Below, piece by piece: positions 1-6,545 of a DNA stretch of 23,026 bases; the first letter of the stretch is position 1; every line of letters starts with the position of its first letter. Source of the stretch: Lachnospiraceae bacterium (GTDB lineage: Bacteria; Bacillota_A; Clostridia; Lachnospirales; Lachnospiraceae); contig SFGN01000072.1 in NCBI GenBank assembly GCA_004556565.1, positions 1 through 23,026 of the forward strand, given 5' to 3'. The notes below the pieces were generated by a model. It had not been told where the DNA came from, made no database searches, and worked only from the letters and a program-made list of their open reading frames with translations. Position numbers and translations under genes: made by a program.

Positions 1-8
1 GAAAAACG

Positions 9-98
9 TTATCCGAGATTTTCTGCTAAAAATCCAGAATACAAAACGACTTTTGAAGTTTATCTCGGATAATTGAATATCTGGGATAATGCGCCCTT
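9..98. other. oriT-like site: inverted repeat plus MobQ-type nic motif
   Basis: An 11-bp perfect inverted repeat (TTATCCGAGAT at 9-19, ATCTCGGATAA at 62-72) is followed 14 bp later by TAATGCGCCCTT at 87-98. The last motif resembles the nic core TAAGTGCGCCCT that I recall for RSF1010/pIP501 (MobQ) transfer origins, with one G missing. An inverted repeat just before nic is also the layout of those origins. GGATAAT occurs twice, at 67-73 and 84-90. The site lies beside the end of a replication/partition module, where a relaxase gene would be expected off the left edge. The relaxase is not visible, so this remains an inference. Confidence 0.45.
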
Positions 99-118
99 CG
101 GGAGTAGAATTTCGGTAT

Positions 119-340
119 CTACAGCCCTCGTAAACGGATCAGAAGTTCCCGTTTCAAGAGATCTAAATCCATCTCCCGGACATGCGGAGCAACGCTTTCA
201 AGAATAGCCCCTTCCTGGATCAATCTGTGTGTTCTGGCATTCCGTTCTTTTTTTCGGTTTCTTGCTTCGGCTTCCTCCTGCCGGTGCTTTGCCTGTAAAA
301 GTGCTTTTTCTTCCGGTATCATAGTCTTTTTATCTGCCAT
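119..340 (-). CDS. DUF3847-like small mobile-element protein
   Basis: Small, highly charged protein of 73 aa. The start at 340 is preferred because AAAGGAGGTGCC precedes it at good spacing; an upstream in-frame start at 442 has no such site and would run through the hairpin at 361-374. The body is a Lys/Arg/Glu-rich helix followed by a segment reading RTHRLIQEGAILES, typical of the DUF3847 family, which is often found beside relaxase and replication genes of Firmicute mobilizable elements. No catalytic motif is visible and the biochemical role is unknown. Its position between dnaC and the oriT-like site suggests a mobilization accessory or regulatory role, which is an inference. Confidence 0.7.
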   Translation of the reverse strand: MADKKTMIPEEKALLQAKHRQEEAEARNRKKERNARTHRLIQEGAILESVAPHVREMDLDLLKRELLIRLRGL

Positions 341-360
341 GTCTGGCACCTCCTTTTTAT

Positions 361-380
361 GCCCGTTTCCGGGCTTTTTT
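361..380 (+). terminator. Short intrinsic terminator-like hairpin (plus-strand polarity)
   Basis: GCCCG-TTTC-CGGGC at 361-374 is followed by six T at 375-380. The T-run makes it a terminator for plus-strand transcription, against the direction of the neighbouring minus-strand genes. It may block antisense transcription. Read on the minus strand it is a hairpin just upstream of the ribosome site of the DUF3847 gene. Confidence 0.55.
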
Positions 381-531
381 GGTTTTGATTTTTCATAACT
401 GGTACTGATTTTGCTGGAAATAGCAGCGATACATTCAATCAATGTGCATCAATGGAGAGAGTGGTACCGCCGCTAAGCGATTAGGGGTATCATGTGACAC
501 TAATTTCTGTTGTTTTTGATACAGAATGTCA

Positions 532-1365
532 TTACAACAATATCTTTTTCGCTTCCTGTAGATTTGCAGAGGCGTTGTCTTTACGGATATTGCGGTTGTT
601 GATCCGGATGGGAGCACAGCGTTCCAAAATCCTGTCATAGATTCGGCTGTGCGCCATATTAGTTGGATTGTTTAATTCTTCCAATGTGAGACTGGTCGTT
701 ACGATTAGTGGCTTTTTGCTGCGGTAACGGCTGTCGATCACATTGAATACCTGTTCAAGGGCAAATTCAGAGTTCCGTTCAATCCCAAGGTCATCAATGA
801 TCAGCAGGCTGTATCGGTTCAGGCTGTCGATAAACTGGTTCCTGTCTTCAAAATGCATTCCACTCAGGGTATTCAGAATCCTGGAAAAATTTGTCATCAG
901 CACCGGAACACCCTTTTCCAGAAGGGCATTGGCAATGCACCCTGCGAAGAAGGATTTTCCGGTACCCACATCTCCCCAGAGGAGAAGACCGGAGGATCTG
1001 GCTTTCATATCATCCCAGTTTTCTACATATTTGTGGGCAAGATGCATTTCCGGATTGATGCCGGTATCTTTTTCAAAGGTATAATCATAAAGAGACTTAT
1101 CCTGTAACCCGCTGGCTTTCATCCGCTTGATCTCTGCCTGCCTTTCTGATAGTTTCCGTCTGGCTTCTTCCTGGTCATAGATTTCCTGCTGACATTTACA
1201 ACGGATGGGAGGCATAAATACCCTGCCCTGCAGCGTGTATCTGCCCTGCCTTGGAGTATGGCATTTTGTGCAGTAGATCAAGTGGTCGGATTCATTCAAA
1301 TATTCATCCGGCTGTAATTCCCAGTTTTCAAACTGATTTGTAAATTCGTCTGTAAATTTTTTCAT
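532..1365 (-). CDS. DnaC/IstB-like ATPase, helicase-loader type
   Basis: AAA+ ATPase of 277 aa, likely the loader that delivers the replicative helicase to the element's origin. A zinc-finger-like group of four Cys (C32, C35, C56, C58) forms the N-terminal part. Walker A GDVGTGKS is at 131-138, Walker B LLIIDDLG at 187-194, a sensor-like VTTSL near 212-216, and SRIYDRILE near 240-248 supplies the arginine-finger region. Its ATG overlaps the TGA of repA (ATGA), so translation is probably coupled. DnaC-type loader and IstB transposition ATPases share this core; the repA context favours the replication role. Confidence 0.88.
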   Translation of the reverse strand: MKKFTDEFTNQFENWELQPDEYLNESDHLIYCTKCHTPRQGRYTLQGRVFMPPIRCKCQQEIYDQEEARRKLSERQAEIKRMKASGLQDKSLYDYTFEKDTGINPEMHLAHKYVENWDDMKARSSGLLLWGDVGTGKSFFAGCIANALLEKGVPVLMTNFSRILNTLSGMHFEDRNQFIDSLNRYSLLIIDDLGIERNSEFALEQVFNVIDSRYRSKKPLIVTTSLTLEELNNPTNMAHSRIYDRILERCAPIRINNRNIRKDNASANLQEAKKILL

Positions 1366-2078
1366 AGTGTTTCATATTCCTCGCTTTCGTAATTTCTCTG
1401 CCGGGCAGGAGGATGGTCTTGCCTTGCCCAGCTGACGATGGTGGCTGCATGGTTATGATATTGTTTTCCGGTGGAAGCCATGTAGCCGGATAAACGTTCA
1501 ATGTAATCCTGCCAGTCAGGGACTGCATGTTTGAGTTCTTCCAGTTCTTTTTCTGAAAGGAAGACATTTTGAAAATTTCCATAGGGAGAGCGCTTTTCCT
1601 GACTCTCTTTTTTTGATAAATGGTTCTTATTTCTCTCTTTCTTATTACCGGACAGTTTTCTGTCTGTCTCAGGGAAAGAATCCTGTCTGTCAGCCGGACA
1701 GTTTTCTGTCTGTCTTACGGAAAGAATGTTGTCTGTCTGGCAGAATGCTTTTTCCGGGAATTTCACATAGATCCGGTTCGGATGTCCGGCACCCTGGCGT
1801 TTTCGGAGGATCAAATCCTGTTTTTCCAGTGCGGCCAGGGATGTTTTTATGGTCATCTGGCTTTTGTGGAGGACTTCTGCCATGGATTCGATGGTAAAGT
1901 AAAGGAACACATGACCGGATTCATCCGTCCAGCCTTCGTTTTTCAGGGAAAGTCTTGCACGGTCAAGCAGAACCATATAGAGTAGCTTCGTTGTTTCATT
2001 CAGCTCCATATCCAGAAGGAACCGGGGAAATACCATATAAGGCGGCAAGTTGGTGTCTGGTGTCAATAATTCTGTCAT
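1362..2078 (-). CDS. repA: Replication initiator, RepA_N family
   Basis: Predicted replication initiator of 238 aa that binds the origin and recruits the DnaC-like loader encoded next. The N-terminal 110 residues match the RepA_N winged-helix pattern: LPPYMVFPRFLLD, the helix ETTKLLYMVLLDRA, then a wing with SMAEVLHKSQMTIKTSLAALE. The middle, near residues 114-146, is a low-complexity linker rich in QTD/DRQ encoded by phased DNA repeats. The C-terminus is a DnaD-like segment (VPDWQDYIERLSGY, then HAATIVSWARQD). AAGGAGGTGA lies 4 nt before the ATG, an almost perfect Shine-Dalgarno. In RepA_N replicons the origin commonly lies inside the initiator gene, which fits the repeats seen here. Confidence 0.87.
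   Translation of the reverse strand: MTELLTPDTNLPPYMVFPRFLLDMELNETTKLLYMVLLDRARLSLKNEGWTDESGHVFLYFTIESMAEVLHKSQMTIKTSLAALEKQDLILRKRQGAGHPNRIYVKFPEKAFCQTDNILSVRQTENCPADRQDSFPETDRKLSGNKKERNKNHLSKKESQEKRSPYGNFQNVFLSEKELEELKHAVPDWQDYIERLSGYMASTGKQYHNHAATIVSWARQDHPPARQRNYESEEYETL
1648..1739. repeat. Iteron-like array inside repA (2 x 46 bp, 4 x 23 bp)
   Basis: Two tandem 46-bp units (1648-1693 and 1694-1739) differ at about five positions. Inside them GTCTGTC occurs four times, at 1662, 1685, 1708 and 1731, with exact 23-bp spacing, about two helical turns. Because 46 and 23 are not multiples of three, the copies are read in different frames (NILSVRQTENCP versus DSFPETDRKLSG). The conservation is therefore in DNA rather than protein. 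This is what initiator-binding iterons inside a RepA_N gene would look like. Confidence 0.7.
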
Positions 2079-2100
2079 GTGTTCACCTCCTTACCTCCCG

Positions 2101-2484
2101 TTATTCTCCGAGAAAATCCCAGTCTATATCTGCTTCCGGTCCAGATTCTTCCGGTGCCGGAAAGGATGCCCTGTTTTGGGGCTCCCTTTGTGTCAGTCCT
2201 GCTGTCAGCCCGGAGAGGAAGAGGGGAAGTGCATGTTCCAGGCTTCTTTCCACTGCCTCTACGATCTGGTTTACAAAATGTTCTTCCCGTTCCCTTGTTT
2301 CCAGATAAGGGTCTTCCTGTGTGCGGTAATAACGGTCAAAATAATCGACCAGGGCGAGGGCAATTACATGGCTGTAGGATCTGAATTCCTGCTTGTCCAT
2401 GGTCTGCAGATATTCCCAGGCTTTCCTTTGCAGATCTTTCTCCAGATTAAAGCGGAGGTTTGTGCTTCGGATATTGTTTCTCAT
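2101..2484 (-). CDS. ParR-like segregation adaptor (putative)
   Basis: Protein of 127 aa whose start lies 3 nt from the stop of the ParM-like gene, with AGGAGGGA just upstream. The N-terminus (IRSTNLRFNLEKDLQRKAWE) looks like a ribbon-helix-helix beta strand followed by helices, and SYSHVIALALVDYF reads as the second helix pair. The C-terminus is acidic and disordered (ESGPEADIDWDFLGE), the sort of tail through which adaptors contact actin-like filaments. Small RHH proteins next to ParM homologues act as ParR, binding the centromere and filament tip. Identification rests on position and architecture rather than clear sequence identity. Confidence 0.6.
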   Translation of the reverse strand: MRNNIRSTNLRFNLEKDLQRKAWEYLQTMDKQEFRSYSHVIALALVDYFDRYYRTQEDPYLETREREEHFVNQIVEAVERSLEHALPLFLSGLTAGLTQREPQNRASFPAPEESGPEADIDWDFLGE

Positions 2485-2487
2485 CGG

Positions 2488-3405
2488 CTACTCCCTCCTT
2501 TTCAGGTTCATCTGTGCCAGATATTCGTAACCTTTCGCTGTGGCACAGATATCATCAAGGATTGTGACACGGGCTTTGTCATACGTTCCAAAATTCCGGA
2601 TCAGGCAGCCGCCACCGCCTACCACGTACAGCCGCATCAGGTCAGGGTTGTATTCATATTTGCGGAGTGTGGCGAAAATATCAGCTACATACTGTCTGGC
2701 AACTGCTGTAATGCAGTCCAGATACGGTGCGGCAATATCAGCTGTTCCGAACCGAAGAATCTGTTCTACGGTAGATTCCTCGATTTTTACTCCAAACCTG
2801 TCCAGAATGGCATTCTTTGCGGCAATCATGCACTGGTTTACCCCGAATTTTTCTGTCCAGCAGCGGCTCTCCTGAGCTTTTTTGTTGTTGATATATAGGA
2901 TATTCATGGTTCCGTTCCCGATATCTGCAAGGAGATTGGTTCCCTTAAAATCTCCCAGATGATTCACAACAGCCGGATATCCTTGTGGGTAAAGACTGCA
3001 TCCTACAAAGCGGATGTGATAGTTTTTGCTGTTAAATGAGAAGAGGACTTCCGGGTTTTGGAGCAGATAGGAACGGAATGCCTCCCGTTGGTTCCGGATC
3101 CATGTCAGGGGAAGCCCGGCAGCCAGATGGACATCTGCTTCATGGATAGAAAAGACATTCAGTTCCCGTGCCACTGCCATCAGTGTCAGGAGATAATAAT
3201 CTTCATCCATAGCCTTATCCGGGATAAATTCTTTGTGCCCTTCGCCGATACGGTAATAGGTTCCGTTGTATTCAAGAATGTTTCCGGTAAAGATTGGCTC
3301 TGTTTCATAAGCGGTGATTCCGGTAGGTGTGACTGTATTGGCAGTTTTAATGTTGCCGTATCCATGATCCACGGCAATGATTTTTGTGTTTCTGATTTCT
3401 CTCAT
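2488..3405 (-). CDS. parM: ParM/StbA-like actin for plasmid segregation
   Basis: Actin-fold ATPase of 305 aa expected to polymerise and push sister plasmids apart. Phosphate-1 loop DHGYGNIK is at 13-20, phosphate-2 LLADIGNGTMN begins near 158 with D161, and the adenosine motif VVGGGG is at 261-266. This is the normal order and spacing for ParM/Alp-type proteins. The start at 3405 is chosen because AGGAGGGA precedes it; an in-frame extension to 3546 would add residues with no family match and cross the hairpin and repeats upstream. It is first in a minus-strand operon with the ParR-like gene, and repA and dnaC follow, together forming a maintenance module. Confidence 0.85.
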   Translation of the reverse strand: MREIRNTKIIAVDHGYGNIKTANTVTPTGITAYETEPIFTGNILEYNGTYYRIGEGHKEFIPDKAMDEDYYLLTLMAVARELNVFSIHEADVHLAAGLPLTWIRNQREAFRSYLLQNPEVLFSFNSKNYHIRFVGCSLYPQGYPAVVNHLGDFKGTNLLADIGNGTMNILYINNKKAQESRCWTEKFGVNQCMIAAKNAILDRFGVKIEESTVEQILRFGTADIAAPYLDCITAVARQYVADIFATLRKYEYNPDLMRLYVVGGGGCLIRNFGTYDKARVTILDDICATAKGYEYLAQMNLKRRE

Positions 3406-3438
3406 AAAAAATCCCTCCTGTTTTTGTATTGATTTCCT

Positions 3439-3472
3439 CAGCAGTTCGTACCTGTGTGGTACTGGCCTGCTG
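3439..3472. other. Two-part hairpin in the parM leader
   Basis: CAGCAG (3439-3444) pairs with CTGCTG (3467-3472), enclosing a second stem GTACC-TGTGT-GGTAC (3448-3462) with a small internal loop. There is no T-run on either side, so this is not an obvious terminator. It may be a regulatory leader structure or part of the partition site. Confidence 0.5.
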
Positions 3473-3506
3473 TGGGATAAGCATACAAAAATCAGAAAGG
3501 GAAGGC

Positions 3507-3539
3507 ATTGAGCAGAAATTGAGTTTGAATTGAGAAAAA
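3507..3539. repeat. 11-bp direct repeats, candidate parC centromere
   Basis: ATTGAG occurs at 3507, 3518 and 3529, three copies at exact 11-bp spacing, upstream of parM. Centromeres bound by RHH ParR proteins are typically 10-12-bp direct repeats upstream of the par operon (R1 parC has 11-bp repeats). Only three copies are clear, fewer than in R1, so the assignment is tentative. Confidence 0.45.
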
Positions 3540-3555
3540 GATGCAATATTTTTTG

Positions 3556-3576
3556 ACTTGAAGTATAATATCAAGT
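3556..3576 (+). promoter_or_regulatory. Dyad over a -10 box, likely LysR autoregulatory site
   Basis: ACTTGA (3556-3561) and TCAAGT (3571-3576) form a perfect inverted repeat with a 9-bp centre containing TATAAT (3564-3569). The site is about 60 bp upstream of the LysR-type gene. LysR regulators bind such dyads (T-N11-A type) at their own promoters, and overlap with the -10 would fit autorepression. TTGACT at 3553-3558 is an alternative -35 element. Confidence 0.5.
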
Positions 3577-3634
3577 GTTAATCCTACAGAAATAAGAAAC
3601 ATTATTGTTAATGGATACAAAAGGAGTAAATTAC

Positions 3635-4525
3635 ATGATGTATAATCCACAACTTGATACGTTCATCTGTGTTGTAGAGGCCGGGAGTTTTAGCAAAGCG
3701 GCAGACAAATTATATATAAGTGCACCTGCGGTTATTAAACAGATAAATTCTTTAGAAAATAGCTTGAATTTACAATTATTTGAAAGAACGCACAGAGGTC
3801 TTGTTGTTACAGAGGCAGGTAAATCGCTTTACCAGGATGCAAAATATCTGATTCAATATTCAAAGGAGTCATTGATACGTGCACAAAATGCTATGAATCA
3901 TAATGATGAAATCATCCGTGTTGGAATCTCTCCAATGACTCCGCCGGAAATCTTTGTGGAACTTTGGCCTAAGATACAGGAAATATATCCTGACATGAAG
4001 TTTAAATTGATTACATTTGAAAATACACCAGAGAATGCAAGAGAAATACTGGCTAATATGGGGCAGAATATTGATGTGATAGCAGGAATTTTTGATAAAA
4101 CTATGCTTAAATTCAGAGGTTGTGACGGTACAGAGATTTCAAGAGAACCGTTTTGTGTGGCAGTGTCGATTCATCACAGACTGGCAAAAAAAGAAAAAAT
4201 TACACTTGATGATCTGGCAGGAGAAAACCTTATGGCTATGCAAAGAGGATGGAGCTACTATGGTGATATGTTAAGGGATGATATAATGAAAAATCATCCG
4301 GAAATTAATATTGTAGATTTTGACTTGTACAATGTAGAAGCATTTAACCGATGTGAAAACAATAATGAGGTGTTACTGGCGTTCAAGAGTTGGGAAAGTG
4401 TGCACCCACTGATCAGAATCATTCCTGTGGAATGGGATTACACTATGCCATTTGGAATTCTTCATTCGAAAAAACCGTCCGTTAAAGTTAAGCGCCTGAT
4501 AAAGGCTATTAATAAGGTAAAATAA
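3635..4525 (+). CDS. LysR-family transcriptional regulator
   Basis: Regulator of 296 aa. The N-terminal winged helix covers about residues 4-65 (LDTFICVVEAGSFSKAADKL, SAPAVIKQINSLE, LQLFERTHRGLVVTEAG), the standard LysR signature. The remainder is the substrate-binding-like effector domain beginning near IIRVGISPM. The start at 3635 has AAGGAG 8 nt upstream; an upstream TTG at 3605 lacks a ribosome site. It heads a co-directional redox gene cluster and probably controls it, though no inducer can be read from sequence. A terminator-like hairpin follows the gene. Confidence 0.9.
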   Translation: MMYNPQLDTFICVVEAGSFSKAADKLYISAPAVIKQINSLENSLNLQLFERTHRGLVVTEAGKSLYQDAKYLIQYSKESLIRAQNAMNHNDEIIRVGISPMTPPEIFVELWPKIQEIYPDMKFKLITFENTPENAREILANMGQNIDVIAGIFDKTMLKFRGCDGTEISREPFCVAVSIHHRLAKKEKITLDDLAGENLMAMQRGWSYYGDMLRDDIMKNHPEINIVDFDLYNVEAFNRCENNNEVLLAFKSWESVHPLIRIIPVEWDYTMPFGILHSKKPSVKVKRLIKAINKVK

Positions 4526-4548
4526 AAAACACAATATAAATGAGAAGA

Positions 4549-4566
4549 AACCTAAAGGTTAATACT
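4549..4566. repeat. Intergenic repeat motif, copy 1
   Basis: AACCTAAAGGTTAATACT lies 23 bp after the LysR stop. An identical 18-mer spans the stop of the DUF4405 gene (6431-6448), and a degenerate copy (AACCATAAGGTTAACGCTGA, 11863-11882) follows the flavodoxin stop. The first 12 bases are a small palindrome. Confidence 0.55.
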
Positions 4567-4568
4567 GA

Positions 4569-4608
4569 ATAACAAAACGAGACTTCTAATGGAGTCTCGT
4601 TTTGTTAT
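4569..4608. terminator. Strong 16-bp hairpin after the LysR gene
   Basis: Perfect stem of 16 bp (4569-4584 with 4593-4608; core AACAAAACGAGACT) with an 8-nt loop and A-rich/T-rich outer arms. It would work as a bidirectional intrinsic terminator, although the U-tract is inside the stem. TATACT at 4606-4611 could be a -10 box for the hydrolase gene starting at 4641, so the hairpin might also mark an operator. Confidence 0.7.
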
Positions 4609-4640
4609 ACTTTATTTGAAGTGAAAATGGAGGATACCAT

Positions 4641-5714
4641 ATGCAGATAAAGAGGATAGCTCTTGTGGGAATCATGGCTGTTATCATGCTCAGTGGGTGT
4701 GGCACAACAGTACAGAAGTCCGTAATTAGAGAAGAAAAAACGCAGGAAACAGAGAGCACGGAGAAAGAAAGTGTGACAGATAAGGATACCAATATGAATG
4801 AAAAAGAAAGTTTTAATGCAGAAAGTAATATAAATGATGTTATTCATGATTCAGCTTTTGATGGTTACGGCAGACTCATATTCCCGGTAGATATGGAAAT
4901 AGAGGACAATCTGAAACTGAAAAATATCAGTTCTATTTTGCCGTGGTACAGCGAAGTCAATATAGATAAAACGGTAGAAATTGTGAATTATATGAAAAGT
5001 CAGGCAATGAATGGTGAGCAGATTTTTTATCCTATATACAGCGAAGAAGAAATGCAGGAAGACCCGGATAAGGGGGATACAGGATTATTTTTTTTCAGGG
5101 GAAATGCAGGAGCAAAAACAGCGATTACCAATGCGGGAGGAGGCTTTGTATATGTGGCTGGAATACATGACAGTTTTCCTCATGCGTTGGAACTGTCAAA
5201 GAAAGGGTACAATGCATTTGCCCTTATCTATCGCCCCGGAGCACAGACTGCCTGTGAAGATCTTGCCAGGGCAATTGCGTATCTACATGAAAATGCAGAG
5301 AAACTACAGATAGACATGACGGATTATTCTCTCTGGGGTGGTTCAGCAGGAGCGAGGATGGCGGCCTGGCTTGGTTCCTATGGAACGGCATATTTTGGAG
5401 AAAAAGATTATCCTGCACCGGCTGCGGTGATTATGCAGTACACAGGGCTTTCTCAGGTGACAGGAATGGAGCCGCCAACTTATGCATGTGTCGGAATAAG
5501 TGATGGGATTGCGTCATACAGAAGCATGGAAAAATATATTTCTCAGATAGAACAAAATGGTACGAATGCAAAAATAGAAGTATTTAAAGGTCTTTCTCAT
5601 GGCTTTGGACTGGGAGAGGGAACTGTCGCAGAAGGCTGGATTGACAATGCGGTATCTTTCTGGGAAGACAATATGAACGCAGGTCGCAAAGCGACTGCGT
5701 TCATGAGCAAATAG
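4641..5714 (+). CDS. Lipoprotein alpha/beta-hydrolase (esterase-like)
   Basis: Predicted surface-anchored hydrolase of 357 aa. The signal peptide ends in lipobox LSGC with the lipidated Cys at residue 20, followed by a Ser/Thr/Glu-rich linker to about residue 70. The fold carries GGSAG with nucleophile S235, a probable acid D288 (GISDGI) and H320 in GLSHGFGLG; AGGG near 175-178 is a candidate oxyanion-hole loop. The layout fits the acetyl-esterase/lipase-like group, but the substrate cannot be told. GGAGG precedes the ATG. The last 14 codons (from about residue 344) lie in a large DNA hairpin, so the C-terminus may be an acquired extension. Confidence 0.8.
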   Translation: MQIKRIALVGIMAVIMLSGCGTTVQKSVIREEKTQETESTEKESVTDKDTNMNEKESFNAESNINDVIHDSAFDGYGRLIFPVDMEIEDNLKLKNISSILPWYSEVNIDKTVEIVNYMKSQAMNGEQIFYPIYSEEEMQEDPDKGDTGLFFFRGNAGAKTAITNAGGGFVYVAGIHDSFPHALELSKKGYNAFALIYRPGAQTACEDLARAIAYLHENAEKLQIDMTDYSLWGGSAGARMAAWLGSYGTAYFGEKDYPAPAAVIMQYTGLSQVTGMEPPTYACVGISDGIASYRSMEKYISQIEQNGTNAKIEVFKGLSHGFGLGEGTVAEGWIDNAVSFWEDNMNAGRKATAFMSK

Positions 5715-5741
5715 CGAAAGCGGATTGCGAATGTCCGCTTT
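5673..5741. repeat. Two-hairpin REP-like element overlapping a CDS end
   Basis: Hairpin 1 pairs 5673-5687 with 5691-5704: 14 bp, one bulged G, AAA loop, outer arm ATGAACGCAG. It lies inside the coding region of the hydrolase. Hairpin 2 is AAAGCGGA (5717-5724) with TCCGCTTT (5734-5741), directly after the TAG stop. Neither has a T-run. The pair looks like a dispersed palindromic repeat or mRNA-stabilising element. Confidence 0.6.
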
Positions 5742-5757
5742 ACATAAGAGGTAGGAT

Positions 5758-6444
5758 ATGAAAAATAAACGATTTATAGTAAAAATACTTATAGATATAG
5801 GAATGACAGTATGTTTACTTCTTCTTATGCCATATAGTCTCCTCAGCGAGACTGCACATGAGTGGATTGGTATGGCAATGCTGGCACTTTTTATCTCACA
5901 CCATATACTGAATCGTAAATGGCTGACATCTATAAGCAAAGGAAAATATAATGCATTCAGGGTTACCCAGACAGTACTGGTTATTATTATGTTTGTTCTT
6001 TTGATGGGATCCATGATAAGCGGGGTATTGTTATCAGATCACATATTTAAAAGGATAGAAATTTCTGGAGCGTATATGACAGCCAGACAGATACATATGT
6101 TTTGTGCATATTGGGGTCTGGTAGTGATGTCGTTACATCTTGGGATGCATTGGAATATAGTGGTTGTAATGGCAGGACGATTATGGAAAAATCCATCCGT
6201 TATCAGAAAGTGGGTAGCAAGAATAGTTGCAGTTACAACTGCGGGATATGGTCTATATGCATTTTGTGGGAGACAGATTGGAGATTACCTGTTTATGAGG
6301 ATACACTTTGTATTCTATCATTATGAAGAGGGGGTTTTTCCTTTCCTCATAGATTATCTGACGGTAATGATATTGATAGCGTTTATTGGATATTATGGTA
6401 GATTGTTGCTAAAGAAAATATGTAAGAGAAAACCTAAAGGTTAA
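5758..6444 (+). CDS. DUF4405 integral membrane protein, cytochrome-b-like
   Basis: Polytopic membrane protein of 228 aa with about five or six hydrophobic segments (roughly 8-28, 34-50, 70-93, 110-132, 152-170, 195-217). Histidines lie in or near the helices: H34, the pair H48/H49, H112 in RQIHMF, and H126/H130 in SLHLGMHW. DUF4405 proteins resemble the membrane heme-b subunits of respiratory enzymes, so these His are candidate heme ligands; that role is inferred from the family. AGAGGTAGG precedes the ATG. The gene sits among flavodoxins and reductases, consistent with membrane electron transfer. The stop codon lies within a short repeat shared with other intergenic regions. Confidence 0.75.
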   Translation: MKNKRFIVKILIDIGMTVCLLLLMPYSLLSETAHEWIGMAMLALFISHHILNRKWLTSISKGKYNAFRVTQTVLVIIMFVLLMGSMISGVLLSDHIFKRIEISGAYMTARQIHMFCAYWGLVVMSLHLGMHWNIVVVMAGRLWKNPSVIRKWVARIVAVTTAGYGLYAFCGRQIGDYLFMRIHFVFYHYEEGVFPFLIDYLTVMILIAFIGYYGRLLLKKICKRKPKG

Positions 6445-6448
6445 TACT
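6431..6448. repeat. Intergenic repeat motif, copy 2
   Basis: AACCTAAAGGTTAATACT, identical to 4549-4566. It encodes the last residues and stop of the DUF4405 protein. The following gap to 6546 shows no hairpin terminator. Confidence 0.55.
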
Positions 6449-6545
6449 CAGAAACTTATCGAAACTTCTCTTCTGAACATATCAGATATATAGTATGTAT
6501 GTAAGATAAAAACAAAGACAGTGTGAAATTAAGGAGGCTACGACA

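Noticed and set aside
1648..1739. Short regular repeats considered as a CRISPR array
   Set aside because: The repeats are contiguous, 23/46 bp, inside repA, without unique spacers or cas genes; iterons fit better.
3406..3546. 47-residue N-terminal extension of the ParM-like protein
   Set aside because: The extension lacks actin-family sequence and would translate through the hairpin and phased repeats; the ATG at 3405 has AGGAGGGA.
3605..3634. Upstream TTG start for the LysR gene
   Set aside because: There is no ribosome site before it, and AAGGAG sits correctly for the ATG at 3635.
5514..6014. 166-aa minus-strand frame over the hydrolase/DUF4405 junction
   Set aside because: It is antisense to two supported genes and the hairpin element, with no recognisable domain.
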